Shown here in pieces: positions 1-8,157 of a DNA stretch of 64,000 nucleotides. Made by a program: the position numbers and the translations under genes. The stretch is from NCBI GenBank assembly GCA_964450645.1, contig CAYVEB010000004.1, positions 1 through 64,000 of the forward strand, written 5' to 3'. Source of the stretch: JAKSPM01 sp964450645 (GTDB taxonomy: Bacteria > Bacillota > Clostridia > Oscillospirales > Oscillospiraceae). The notes beneath the pieces are model-generated. The model was not told the DNA's origin. It ran no database searches and was given only the letters and a program-made list of their open reading frames with translations. The number at the start of each line of letters is the position of its first letter. The first letter of the stretch is position 1.

Positions 1-148
1 GCCGCTTAATATTCAGTTTGCACAAGTTCTCTATAAAACTTTGTCTAACTTTTTGGGGTGCATTTCACGTATGCACGGTGCATACGTGGGCAAATTTTTC
101 TCAAATATCAAATCGAAGCCTTGCGGAACAGGTTTAATTCGAAGTTTT
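1..148. other. spacer downstream of recR with a 10-bp inverted repeat
   Basis: No gene is seen here. A perfect 10-bp inverted repeat with a 3-base centre lies at 66-88 (cacgtatgca / tgcatacgtg) and is followed on the plus strand by an AT-rich stretch ending in five T, so it reads better as a plus-strand terminator for a gene left of the window than as the recR terminator. Bases 108-141 resemble the 3' end of the dispersed repeat found elsewhere in the window (caaatcgaagc...gcgg), but too little matches to call a copy. Confidence 0.4.
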
Positions 149-751
149 TTACGTGATCTCCTGCCGGCCCTCCAGGGCGCGCAGGAGCGTAATCTCATCG
201 GCGTATTCCAGCTGGCCGCCCACCGGGATGCCGTAGGCCAGGCGCGTCACGCGCACCTCCATGGGCCGCAGCAGCCGGGAGATGTACATTGCCGTGGTTT
301 CGCCCTCCGTGTCCGGGTTGGTCGCCATAATGACCTCCCGTACCTCGCCCGACGACACCCGTGCCAGCAGTTCCCGAATACGGATATCGTCCGGCCCCAT
401 GTGGTTCAGGGGCGAGATGACCCCATGGAGCACATGGTAGACGCCGCGAAATTCTTTCGCGCGCTCCATGGCGATGACGTCCTTCGGTTCCGCCACCACG
501 CAGATCAGCCCGTGGTCGCGTTCTTCGTCGTCACAGATGGGGCAGATCTCCCGATCCGTCAGGTTCTGGCACACCGGGCAAAGATGCACGGTCTGCTTGG
601 CCTCGCGAATCGCGTCGGCAAACTCCTCCGCCTGCTCCACGGGCAGGCTCAACACATAAAAGGCCAGCCGCTGCGCCGTCTTGCTGCCGATCCCCGGCAG
701 GCGGGCAAACTGCTCCGTCAGCCGCTCCAACGCGGCGGGAAAATAGCGCAT
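149..751 (-). CDS. recR: recombination mediator protein RecR
   Basis: RecR, 200 aa, the usual full length. It works with RecO/RecF in loading RecA at single-strand gaps. Visible parts are the N-terminal helix-hairpin-helix (LPGIGSKTAQRLAFY, about residues 18-32), a four-cysteine zinc finger (CPVC...CPIC, about 58-73) and a Toprim domain beginning with the CVVAEPKDV segment. Its ATG shares one base with the TGA of the upstream ybaB gene (TGATG), so the two are translationally coupled. The dnaX-ybaB-recR order is the classic Firmicutes arrangement, which makes the identification firm. Confidence 0.97.
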   Translation of the reverse strand: MRYFPAALERLTEQFARLPGIGSKTAQRLAFYVLSLPVEQAEEFADAIREAKQTVHLCPVCQNLTDREICPICDDEERDHGLICVVAEPKDVIAMERAKEFRGVYHVLHGVISPLNHMGPDDIRIRELLARVSSGEVREVIMATNPDTEGETTAMYISRLLRPMEVRVTRLAYGIPVGGQLEYADEITLLRALEGRQEIT

Positions 752-1101
752 CAGAACAACCCGCCCAAATTCATTCCGCCGGTCAGCTTAGACATACTCG
801 CGGCCGCGTCGGCGTCGGCGCTGCGCATCGCCTCATTGACAGCTGCAACCACCATATCCTGCAGCATCTCCACCTCTTCCGGATCCGGATCCACCGCCTC
901 CGGGGAGATCTCGATGCGCAGCACCTCATGCTTGCCGTTGACGACGGCCTTGACTATTCCGCCGCCAGCAGCGGCCTCATACTCCTTGATCTCCATCTCG
1001 GCCTGCATCTTCAGCATGTCCTGCTGCATCTTCTGCGCCTGCTTAATCATGTTCATATTCATACCGCCCGTCGGCGCGCCACGATAACCGCCTTTTGCCA
1101 T
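751..1101 (-). CDS. ybaB: YbaB/EbfC family nucleoid-associated protein
   Basis: 116-aa member of the YbaB/EbfC family, small dimeric DNA-binding proteins of the nucleoid. The Gly/Met-rich N terminus leads into the family core IKQAQKMQQDMLKMQAE, followed by the beta-hairpin region with VNGKHEVLRIEISPEAVDP, and ends GGMNLGGLF. An AAAGGAG site lies about 7 bases upstream of the ATG, and the gene sits 12 bases after dnaX. The stop overlaps the recR start. Known function is general (DNA binding, possibly linked to recombination or replication proteins encoded next door); nothing unusual is seen. Confidence 0.94.
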   Translation of the reverse strand: MAKGGYRGAPTGGMNMNMIKQAQKMQQDMLKMQAEMEIKEYEAAAGGGIVKAVVNGKHEVLRIEISPEAVDPDPEEVEMLQDMVVAAVNEAMRSADADAAASMSKLTGGMNLGGLF

Positions 1102-1113
1102 TTTTTATCTCCT

Positions 1114-2727
1114 TTACTCGTTGATGTGAATCAAATCGCTGTGTTCCCGGCCAAAGCGCAGCAGCTCCTGGAACCTGTCCTCGCTGCCGTCGGCGCTCTG
1201 ATCCTGCACCTGCACACGCACCGGCATTGCCAACACCGCCTGCGCCTTGTCCTGGACAATCTTCAAAATTTCCGGCTTTTCGATCATTTGCCGGATAAAC
1301 GCGTTGGCCGCCTGCAAAATCAGCCGCCGCCCTTTCAAAACGCCCTGCACCGGCGCCGAATCGCTGACGGTGAAGAACCCCACCGCAGGCGGCTTCAGCT
1401 CGGCCCGCAGCTTTTCCACCAATTCCGGCCAGAAATCCCGCCGGACCGGCTCCTCCGGGGCGCCGGACGCCTCCGGGGCCCCGGCGTTTTTGGGCACTTC
1501 CGCGCCGGCTTCGTCTTCCGGCGGCGCTTCGTCTTCCGGCGGCGCTTCGTCGGCCGCCGGTTCCGCCGCCGCAAACGTCCCCGACGCCAGCCGATCTTCC
1601 AACCGCGTCAGCCGCGCGTTCAGTGCCTGAGCGTCCAGCTTCAGAGCCGGGTCGCACAGCTGCAAAATGCAAAGCTCCGCGTCGATCCGCTGGTTAGCGC
1701 TGCGCGCAAAACCGGCAACCGTCTGCTGCAGCAGCTGAGCCATATACAGCAGCTCTCCGCGCGAGAGCATCGGCAGCAGACGCTCCAACTCCTCTTGCGT
1801 ACACACGCCGGAAATCAAATTCGCCGCCGCGCCGGGCGCCGTCTTGACAACCAGCAGATCCCGCGCCAGGGTGGACAGTTCTCCCAGCATCGCCGCCAGA
1901 TCCTTCCCCTGGGCATACAGCTGGGTGAACAACGTCAGCGCCGCTTTGCTGTCGTGCCGGGCAAAAGCCTCCATCAGCCGGGAAGCGCCACGCTCCCCGG
2001 CCAGCCCCAGACAGCCATAAACCGTTTCAGCAGTCACCTGCCCGCCGGACGCGGACGCGCACTGGTCGAGCAGACTCAACCCATCGCGCAGCGCGCCGTC
2101 GGCCAGCCTGGCCAGCAGCCGCACAGCCGCGTCGTCGATGGCAATTTCCTCCTGATAGGCCACATAATTCAACCGCGCCGCAATATCCTCCGCCGTCAAC
2201 CGGCGAAACGCAAAGCGCTGGCAGCGCGACAAAATCGTCGCCGGAACCTTTTGCAGCTCTGTCGTTGCCAGGATGAACAGCAGATGCTCCGGCGGCTCCT
2301 CCACAATCTTCAAAAGCGCGTTGAACGCGGACATCGAAAGCATATGCACCTCGTCGATGATATACACCCGCATCCGCACCTCGGAAGGGGTATACACCGC
2401 GTCGTCGCGCAGCGCACGCACATTGTCCACGCCGTTGTTGGACGCCGCGTCGATCTCCAGCACGTCCATACACGCGCCGGAATCGATGCTGCGGCAGGCC
2501 GCGCAATGGCCGCACGGATTGCCGTCCACCGGCTGCAGGCAGTTGACCGCCTTGGCCAAAATCTTCGCGCAGCTGGTCTTGCCGGTGCCGCGGGTGCCGG
2601 TGAACAAATACGCGTGGCTCAGCTTGCCGGAAATCAGCTGGTTTTTCAACGTCTGGGTGACGCTCTGCTGCCCCACGACTTCATCAAAGGTCTGAGGGCG
2701 GTATTTTCGGTAAAGGGCTTGATACAA
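1114..2727 (-). CDS. dnaX: DNA polymerase III subunit gamma/tau
   Basis: Clamp-loader ATPase subunit, 537 aa from the chosen start. Walker A is GTRGTGKTS, the zinc site is C-x8-C-x2-C-x2-C-like (CLQPVDGNPCGHCAAC), Walker B is IIDEVH, and the SRC arginine-finger segment is ILSRCQRF. The C-terminal tau part carries a low-complexity acidic linker with a doubled APPEDE motif near residue 390. I choose the TTG at 2727, not the in-frame GTG at 2736: AAAGGAGG directly abuts the GTG but is 8 bases from the TTG, and the resulting MYQALYRKYRPQTF matches the family N terminus. It is followed by ybaB and recR and preceded by the SRP RNA. Confidence 0.95.
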   Translation of the reverse strand: MYQALYRKYRPQTFDEVVGQQSVTQTLKNQLISGKLSHAYLFTGTRGTGKTSCAKILAKAVNCLQPVDGNPCGHCAACRSIDSGACMDVLEIDAASNNGVDNVRALRDDAVYTPSEVRMRVYIIDEVHMLSMSAFNALLKIVEEPPEHLLFILATTELQKVPATILSRCQRFAFRRLTAEDIAARLNYVAYQEEIAIDDAAVRLLARLADGALRDGLSLLDQCASASGGQVTAETVYGCLGLAGERGASRLMEAFARHDSKAALTLFTQLYAQGKDLAAMLGELSTLARDLLVVKTAPGAAANLISGVCTQEELERLLPMLSRGELLYMAQLLQQTVAGFARSANQRIDAELCILQLCDPALKLDAQALNARLTRLEDRLASGTFAAAEPAADEAPPEDEAPPEDEAGAEVPKNAGAPEASGAPEEPVRRDFWPELVEKLRAELKPPAVGFFTVSDSAPVQGVLKGRRLILQAANAFIRQMIEKPEILKIVQDKAQAVLAMPVRVQVQDQSADGSEDRFQELLRFGREHSDLIHINE

Positions 2728-2756
2728 ACCGCCCACCTCCTTTTAAAATCAAAAAC

Positions 2757-3053
2757 CGGTCCATGACAAGATCGCACACCCGCATTTGAACCTGCACGAT
2801 ACCCGTTACCCAAGCAGTTAACTCAGAAACGGCTTCCTCACGGCACATAGGCAGATCCGCTTAATGCTGCTTGGTTCCCCACCTGACATGGTTCACAGGA
2901 GCCCATTGCGTGAGACCGATCCCTCAACGCCACTTACGAGGGTCAGACGATACCGAACAAGTCCGGGTGCGGGAATTCATTCCTGCTATAGCGGGTTGCA
3001 GGTTACAGGGCACCGCTATCTCCCCAACTAGTGCGACCTTGTCACAGACCGGT
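2757..3053 (-). ncRNA. ffs: bacterial signal recognition particle RNA (long, Alu-containing type)
   Basis: The two ends are complementary: 2755-2777 and 3031-3053 form a near-perfect 23-bp terminal helix. Reading the minus strand, the domain IV tip is gtgaaccatgtcaggtgggg followed by aaccaagcagc, i.e. the conserved GTCAGGT...AAGCAGC with a GGAA loop. Length near 300 nt fits the long SRP RNA of spore-forming Firmicutes rather than the 4.5S type. Position directly upstream of dnaX is also the B. subtilis arrangement. Exact ends are estimated from the helix. The pair closing the GGAA loop is swapped relative to the common form (GG/CC in place of CC/GG). Confidence 0.93.
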
Positions 3054-3080
3054 TTGGTGCGACAAGCGTTATGTAAATAA

Positions 3081-3299
3081 TCAGTTCAGGCGGTCTTCCA
3101 CAAAGTCCGCCAATTCGCCGACTGTATACAGCCGGTCTTCCTGCTGCAGGTCGATGCCCAACTCTTCCTCCAAATCCACCACCATCTCCACCATGTCCAG
3201 AGAATCCAGATGCAGACTCTCAAACGTGGTGTCGCGGTCAATCTCCTCTACCGGGATGTCCAGCTGTTCGGAAAGATATTTTGCAATTCTCTCAAACAT
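3081..3299 (-). CDS. acpP: acyl carrier protein of fatty acid synthesis
   Basis: 72-aa acidic acyl carrier protein that carries fatty acyl chains on phosphopantetheine. The attachment serine lies in HLDSLDMVEMV (about residue 33), the canonical DSL motif. A second carrier protein is encoded at 19372-19599, but that one belongs to a Dlt-like cassette; this copy has the normal AcpP length and sequence. It stands alone between rpoD and the SRP RNA instead of in a fab cluster. An AGGAGAATAAATT ribosome site precedes the ATG and a good sigma-A promoter lies at 3339-3366. Confidence 0.93.
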   Translation of the reverse strand: MFERIAKYLSEQLDIPVEEIDRDTTFESLHLDSLDMVEMVVDLEEELGIDLQQEDRLYTVGELADFVEDRLN

Positions 3300-3338
3300 A
3301 ATTTATTCTCCTCATGCTCATCAAAGGTTTCTTCAATT

Positions 3339-3366
3339 ATGATACGACATTTTGATGCAAAGTCAA
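3339..3366 (-). promoter_or_regulatory. sigma-A-type promoter of acpP
   Basis: On the minus strand TTGACT (3361-3366), a 16-base spacer and TATCAT (3339-3344), about 35 bases before the acpP start codon. Seen directly; activity is inferred. Confidence 0.65.
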
Positions 3367-3379
3367 GTAAAAGTTTTGA

Positions 3380-4495
3380 TTAATTCAAAAAATCCTTTAG
3401 CTGTTTCGACCGGGTGGGGTGGCGGAGCTTGCGCAGGGCCTTCGCCTCAATCTGGCGGATCCGCTCGCGGGTGACATCGAATTCCTCACCGACCTCTTCC
3501 AGCGTGTGTACCCGGCCGTCCTCCATGCCGAAGCGCAGGCGTAGCACCTTTTCCTCCCTGGGCGTCAGGGTGTGCATCACCGACGTCAGCTGCTCGCGGA
3601 GCAGAGAATAGGTCGCCGCCTCCGCCGGTTCCTTGGCGTCCTCGTCCTGGATAAAGTCGCCCAGGTGGCTGTCGTCCTCCTCACCCACGGGGGTGTCCAG
3701 CGAAACGGGGCCTTGGGTAATCTTCATGATCTCCTCCACTTTATAGGCCGGCAGGCTCAAACGCGAGGCAATCTCCTCCGGGGCCGGGTCGCGCCCCAAC
3801 TCCTGCACCAGCTCGTGGGTCGTCCGGGCAACCTTGTTGGCCGTCTCCACCATGTGTACCGGGATGCGGATCGTCCGTGCCTGGTCGGCGATGGCCCGTG
3901 TGATTGCCTGGCGAATCCACCAGGTGGCATAGGTGGAAAATTTATAGCCCTTGGTGTAGTCAAAACGCTCCACAGCCTTCAAAAGTCCGAGGTTGCCCTC
4001 CTGAATCAAGTCCAAAAACAGCATCCCCCGGCCCAAATACCGCTTGGCGATGGACACCACCAGCCGCAGATTGGCCTCCACCAACTCCGTCTTGGCGCTC
4101 TCGTCGCCCTGGGCGATGCGCTGCGCCACTTCCAATTCCTGTTCCGGGGTCAAAAGGCTAATCTTGCCAATTTCCTTGAGGTACATACGCACGGGATCGC
4201 TGACGCTGACGCCCTCCAGAAGAGCCTCCGTGTCCTGAAGCTCTTCCTCCTCCACAAGATCCATATCCAAATCGCTGGGGGCTTCGTCCTCCTGATTGCC
4301 GATGACCTCCAACACATCGGACACATCCAATTCCACATCCGCCGCTTCCAGCGCGTCATAGAACTGATCTGTCTGCTGTTCATCCGCGTCGATGGCGTCC
4401 AGCACCTCCAACAGCTGCTTTGACGAGACCTTCCCAGTCTTTTTCCCGCTCTCCAACAACTGCGTCAGTCTCGGGTCCATGTGTTTTTCTGCCAT
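3380..4495 (-). CDS. rpoD: RNA polymerase primary sigma factor RpoD/SigA
   Basis: 371-aa housekeeping sigma factor, the length of B. subtilis SigA. An acidic region 1.1 is followed by region 1.2 (SDPVRMYLKEIG), region 2 with the -10-binding helix (DLIQEGNLGLLKAVERFDY...KFSTYATWWIRQAI), region 3, and region 4 with the -35 helix-turn-helix (TLEEVGEEFDVTRERIRQIE). The start lies 3 bases after the dnaG stop, so dnaG-rpoD form one unit, as in most Firmicutes. Consensus TTGACA/TATAAT-like promoters seen elsewhere in the window suit this factor. Confidence 0.98.
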   Translation of the reverse strand: MAEKHMDPRLTQLLESGKKTGKVSSKQLLEVLDAIDADEQQTDQFYDALEAADVELDVSDVLEVIGNQEDEAPSDLDMDLVEEEELQDTEALLEGVSVSDPVRMYLKEIGKISLLTPEQELEVAQRIAQGDESAKTELVEANLRLVVSIAKRYLGRGMLFLDLIQEGNLGLLKAVERFDYTKGYKFSTYATWWIRQAITRAIADQARTIRIPVHMVETANKVARTTHELVQELGRDPAPEEIASRLSLPAYKVEEIMKITQGPVSLDTPVGEEDDSHLGDFIQDEDAKEPAEAATYSLLREQLTSVMHTLTPREEKVLRLRFGMEDGRVHTLEEVGEEFDVTRERIRQIEAKALRKLRHPTRSKQLKDFLN

Positions 4496-4498
4496 TGC

Positions 4499-6247
4499 TC
4501 AACCTCCGTAACCCTTTTTTTCTTTCAGCCGGTCCCGCATGGCCAGCAGATCGTCGCCGCTGGACAGCGTTTTCCGGCGATGTTCGTGTTGTATGATTTC
4601 ACAGTAGTCCCGCACCGCCTGCTCGGACACCAGCGGATCCTCCTTCTGCACCACAGCCGTCATATGGGTCATCTCCTCGGCCGTGAGCACGTCCTCCAGA
4701 ACCGCCAGCGACACCGAAAGGTGCGCCTTGTACCTGTCCCGCAGCGCTCCATATGTCTTTCCCAAAACCTGCGACGAGAACTGCTCCGGCTGCAGACCGT
4801 CCAGCTTGTCAAACAGCGCCGGTTCCTTCAGCACCATCCGCAGCAATCCCTCCTCGGCCATGGCCGAGCGCATATTGTCATACCGCAGCGCGCGTACCTT
4901 CGGCTGCTGGGATACCGCCGGCGACAGCTGGATCCGCTGTTCCTCCCGCTTCTGGCGGGACATCCGCCTTTTCCAGGCCTTCCCGACCTCCACCTTCATG
5001 GCCTCCGGCAAAATGCCCGCCGCCTCGGCCGCGCGGGCGCCATAGACCTCCCGCTCCACCGCGTTGGGGAACGACGCCACAAGATCCGCCGCCTGCTTCA
5101 AAAATTCCACCCGCTGATCGTCCTGGGACAGGTCGAACCCGCGCTGCAGCGACTGTAATCGGTACTCCGCCTGGTTCTCCGCCTGCCGCAGCAGCAGCTC
5201 AAACCGATCGGAACCAAATTTCCGCAGAAATTCATCCGGATCCTTCGCCCCCTGCATCCGAAGCACCCGCACCTGCACGCCCGTCCGCTCCAAAATGGGA
5301 ATGGCGCGGCGGGTGGCGTTCTGGCCGGCCTCGTCGCTGTCATACGTCAAAACGACACGGTTGGTATATTTGGACAGAAGATTGGCCTGCTCCTCCGTCA
5401 GGGCCGTTCCCAGGGAGGCCACCGCGCAGTCAAAACCGTACTGGTGCAGCGCGATGGCGTCCATGTAGCCCTCGGTGAGAATCAGCATCTCCCGCTTTGT
5501 CTTCCTTGCAAAATTCAGGGCGAACAAATTCCGCCGCTTGTTAAAAATTACCGTCTCCGGACTGTTGAGGTACTTCGGCTCCCCGTCACCGATTACGCGG
5601 CCGCCGAAGCCGATGATATTGCCCCGCAGGTCGATGATGGGAACCATCCAGCGCCCGCGGAACCGGTCGTAAATCCCGCCGGTTTTGCTCGATGAGACGG
5701 CAAGGCCTGCGTCCAGCAGCTCCTGCTTGGAGTAGCCCTTTTCGCGCATTGCGCCGATCAAGGCGTCCCAGCTGTCCGGCGCGTAGCCGAAGCCGAAACG
5801 GTTGACGGTCTGCCGCGTGATCCCTCGCTCGATGATCGCCCGCTGGGCGCTTTCCCCCTCAGGCGAAAAAAGCTGCCGCCGGAAAAACCGCGCCGCGTCG
5901 CCGCACAGGGCGTACAGCCGCTCCTGCTGGCGGTAACGGGACTGGTACTGCGCGTCCTCCGGCACCTCCAGCCCGGCGCGCTTGGCCAAAAACCGCACCG
6001 CGTCCGGATAGGTGAGGTTTTCGATCTCCATGATAAACTGGACGACTCCGCCGCCCTTGTGACAGCCGAAGCAGTAAAAAATCTGTTTTTCCGGCGCAAC
6101 AGAAAACGAGGCCGTCTTTTCCCCGTGGAACGGGCACAGACCGAACAGATTTCCCCCGCGCCGGGTCAAAGCCACATATTGGCTGACCACATCCTCAATG
6201 GGATTTCTGGCCACAAGCTCGTCCAAAAATGCAGGCGGAAACGCCAC
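4499..6247 (-). CDS. dnaG: DNA primase
   Basis: DnaG, 582 aa, synthesises RNA primers at the replication fork. The N-terminal CHC2 zinc-binding domain shows CPFH...CFGC, the Toprim core has LTEGYMDAIALHQYG and DSDEAGQNA, and a C-terminal helicase-binding region follows. I accept a GTG start: GGAGG sits 9 bases upstream and MAFPPAFLDELVARN matches family N termini. Upstream is a dispersed intergenic repeat and then the dNTPase gene; downstream rpoD begins after 3 bases. Confidence 0.97.
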   Translation of the reverse strand: MAFPPAFLDELVARNPIEDVVSQYVALTRRGGNLFGLCPFHGEKTASFSVAPEKQIFYCFGCHKGGGVVQFIMEIENLTYPDAVRFLAKRAGLEVPEDAQYQSRYRQQERLYALCGDAARFFRRQLFSPEGESAQRAIIERGITRQTVNRFGFGYAPDSWDALIGAMREKGYSKQELLDAGLAVSSSKTGGIYDRFRGRWMVPIIDLRGNIIGFGGRVIGDGEPKYLNSPETVIFNKRRNLFALNFARKTKREMLILTEGYMDAIALHQYGFDCAVASLGTALTEEQANLLSKYTNRVVLTYDSDEAGQNATRRAIPILERTGVQVRVLRMQGAKDPDEFLRKFGSDRFELLLRQAENQAEYRLQSLQRGFDLSQDDQRVEFLKQAADLVASFPNAVEREVYGARAAEAAGILPEAMKVEVGKAWKRRMSRQKREEQRIQLSPAVSQQPKVRALRYDNMRSAMAEEGLLRMVLKEPALFDKLDGLQPEQFSSQVLGKTYGALRDRYKAHLSVSLAVLEDVLTAEEMTHMTAVVQKEDPLVSEQAVRDYCEIIQHEHRRKTLSSGDDLLAMRDRLKEKKGYGG

Positions 6248-6264
6248 GGGAAATCACCTCCATC

Positions 6265-6452
6265 CGGTCTGTTCCAAATCGAACCCGCTTCGCTGGGTTT
6301 CCATTCGGGCCTTGCGCCTTGCCGCAGCGCGCGCCAAAGGCGCGCACGTTCGCAAGGCGTAAAGCATTTTTCGCCACGTACATGCCGCCGCGAAAAATAA
6401 TTCAACTTTTTTCGCGCGCGAAACCGCGCGAACTCCGCGAGGCTTTTTGATC
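6265..6452 (-). repeat. dispersed multi-hairpin intergenic repeat, copy A
   Basis: Read on the minus strand this spacer gives, in order: cggagttcgcgcggtttcgcgcg (first hairpin, TTCGCGCG/CGCGCGAA), then atttttcgc and gcgaaaaat arms enclosing ggcggcatgtacgtg, then ttgcgaacgtgcgcg, and finally agcgaagcgggttc with atttggaac. The same blocks in the same order occur at 9510-9800, 49197-49437 and 53583-53817. This copy lacks the CAGCAAGCCC hairpin present in B and C. It fills the dgt-dnaG spacer. No coding role is supported because frames are not kept between copies. Confidence 0.8.
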
Positions 6453-6506
6453 GCCCGATGCAGCATACCGCTAGAGTTTATAAATCTTTAACCATTATAC
6501 ATACAT

Positions 6507-7514
6507 TTAACGAATTTGCCAACCGGTCGGCACAAAAATTTCCGAATATTTAAAAATTGCGTATTTGTCGGTCATTCCGGCAATATAGTCGCAGACCACC
6601 CGCGAGATCCCTTCGAAATCCAGTTGTATTCCAAAGCTATCCGGTAGCATTTGCGGATTTTTGACATAATATTCATACAATCTGCACAAAATTTCACGCG
6701 CCTTGGACTCCTCGCCCTTTGCCACCGGGTTGCGGTAGACGCGCTCAAACATAAATTCCCGCAGCGCCTGCATGGCCTGTTCAATCTCCGGCCGCATCCG
6801 CAGCGTGCGGCTGCCCTGGGACGAGAGAATGATATCCTCCACCATCGTGTTGATGCGGGTGGAGTGACGGTCGCCCAGAACGTCGGAGATGGACTTGGGA
6901 ATGTCGCGTTCCGTCAAAATCCCGCCTCGCATAGCGTCGTCAATGTCGTGATTCATATAGGCAATGCGGTCGGCGTAGCGGATCACCATGCCCTCTACGC
7001 TCTCCGGCGGGCGGGCGCTCCACGTATGGCCCAGGATCCCCATCCTGGTCTCGTAGGTCAAATTGAGGCCCTCGCCGTCGTTTTCCAGCCGGTCCACCAC
7101 CCGCAGCGACTGCTCGTTGTGCCGGAAGGGCTTGCCGATCATCTGGCTCAGCGCCTCTTCCCCGGCGTGGCCAAAGGGCGTGTGCCCCAGATCGTGGCCC
7201 AGGGCGATGGCCTCTGTCAGATCCTCGTTCAGCTGCAGACCCCTGGCAATCGACCGGGCAATATGCGACACCTCCAGCGTGTGGGTCATGCGCGTGCGGT
7301 AGTGGTCGCCCTCCGGCTTAAGAAATACCTGGGTCTTGTGCATCAGGCGGCGAAACGCCTTGCTATGTAAAATGCGGTCGGTATCCCGCTGAAAGCATGT
7401 GCGCGTATCGCTTTGCTCCTGCGGCTTGTCCCGCCCGCGGGATTGATCGGCAAACGCGGCATAGGGCACCAGGTTCTGGTGCTCTTGAATCTCCATCCGT
7501 TCGCGAACTGTCAT
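6507..7514 (-). CDS. dgt: deoxyguanosinetriphosphate triphosphohydrolase-like protein (HD domain)
   Basis: 335-aa HD-superfamily dNTP triphosphohydrolase, hydrolysing dNTPs to nucleoside and triphosphate. The metal-binding motif is RMTHTLEVSHIARSIARG (H...) followed by ALGHDLGHTPFGHAGE, and a third metal ligand segment RYADRIAYMNHDIDDA. A longer in-frame extension upstream exists, but the ATG at 7514 gives MTVRERMEIQEHQ, the family N terminus, and forms an ATGA overlap with the yigZ stop. Placement before dnaG and rpoD is standard in clostridia. Substrate specificity within the family cannot be read. Confidence 0.93.
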   Translation of the reverse strand: MTVRERMEIQEHQNLVPYAAFADQSRGRDKPQEQSDTRTCFQRDTDRILHSKAFRRLMHKTQVFLKPEGDHYRTRMTHTLEVSHIARSIARGLQLNEDLTEAIALGHDLGHTPFGHAGEEALSQMIGKPFRHNEQSLRVVDRLENDGEGLNLTYETRMGILGHTWSARPPESVEGMVIRYADRIAYMNHDIDDAMRGGILTERDIPKSISDVLGDRHSTRINTMVEDIILSSQGSRTLRMRPEIEQAMQALREFMFERVYRNPVAKGEESKAREILCRLYEYYVKNPQMLPDSFGIQLDFEGISRVVCDYIAGMTDKYAIFKYSEIFVPTGWQIR

Positions 7515-8155
7515 AACGTCTTCCCCGCCTTTTCTACGGGAAACGCCCTGTACTCCTGCTCGCCCAACACGGGCCGGACTTTCCCGTTGGATGTATCGAC
7601 GATTTTCGCCGCGAAAGCCTCTGCTTCGGCCTGGGGCACAATACATTGTAGCGTCACCCGTGCCCCATACTCCGTATCCGTGATCTGCCCGCCGAACGCG
7701 GCCACGCTCTGCCGCAGCCGTTCATACAAGGGGTACGGGCAGACCATCTCCACCCGGTTCCAGACCTGCTTGCGGCTGATCCCGGCAGCGTCCACCGCCA
7801 GCTTGGCGGATTTGGCGTAGGCGCGCGCCAGGCCGCCCGCGCCCAGCAGCGTCCCGCCAAAATAGCGGGTCACCACACAGCAGACGTTGAACAGTTCCTC
7901 GCGCCGCAGCACCTCCAATACCGGCATCCCAGCGGTTCCCTGCGGCTCGCCGTCGTCGGAATAGCGCATCGCGCCGCCCCAGAGAATGTAGGCGTAGACG
8001 TTATGGGACGCGTCGTAGTGCTTTTCCCGCATCCGCCGGATGCGGGCGACCGCTTCCTCCTCAGTCTGCACCGGCCAGATATGGCCGATGAAGCGCGAGC
8101 GTTTTTCCACAAATTCCGCTACGCCGTCGCCGGTGGGAACCAGATATTCCTCCAC
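7511..8155 (-). CDS. yigZ: YigZ/IMPACT family protein (UPF0029)
   Basis: 214-aa member of the YigZ/YvyE family. The N-terminal IMPACT domain contains the signature region SHNVYAYILWGG and DDGEPQGTAGMPVLEVL, followed by CCVVTRYFGGTLLGAGGLARAY; a short C-terminal UPF0029 domain follows from about residue 140. The molecular role of the bacterial proteins is not settled. It lies 2 bases after hflX and its TGA overlaps the dgt ATG, indicating co-transcription hflX-yigZ-dgt. Confidence 0.92.
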   Translation of the reverse strand: MEEYLVPTGDGVAEFVEKRSRFIGHIWPVQTEEEAVARIRRMREKHYDASHNVYAYILWGGAMRYSDDGEPQGTAGMPVLEVLRREELFNVCCVVTRYFGGTLLGAGGLARAYAKSAKLAVDAAGISRKQVWNRVEMVCPYPLYERLRQSVAAFGGQITDTEYGARVTLQCIVPQAEAEAFAAKIVDTSNGKVRPVLGEQEYRAFPVEKAGKTL

Positions 8156-8157
8156 GC

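Noticed and set aside
928..2766. 612-codon open frame opposite dnaX
   Set aside because: High GC leaves antisense frames open; it is exactly antisense to dnaX/ybaB, is rich in Arg/His/Gln as such shadows are, and has no motif.
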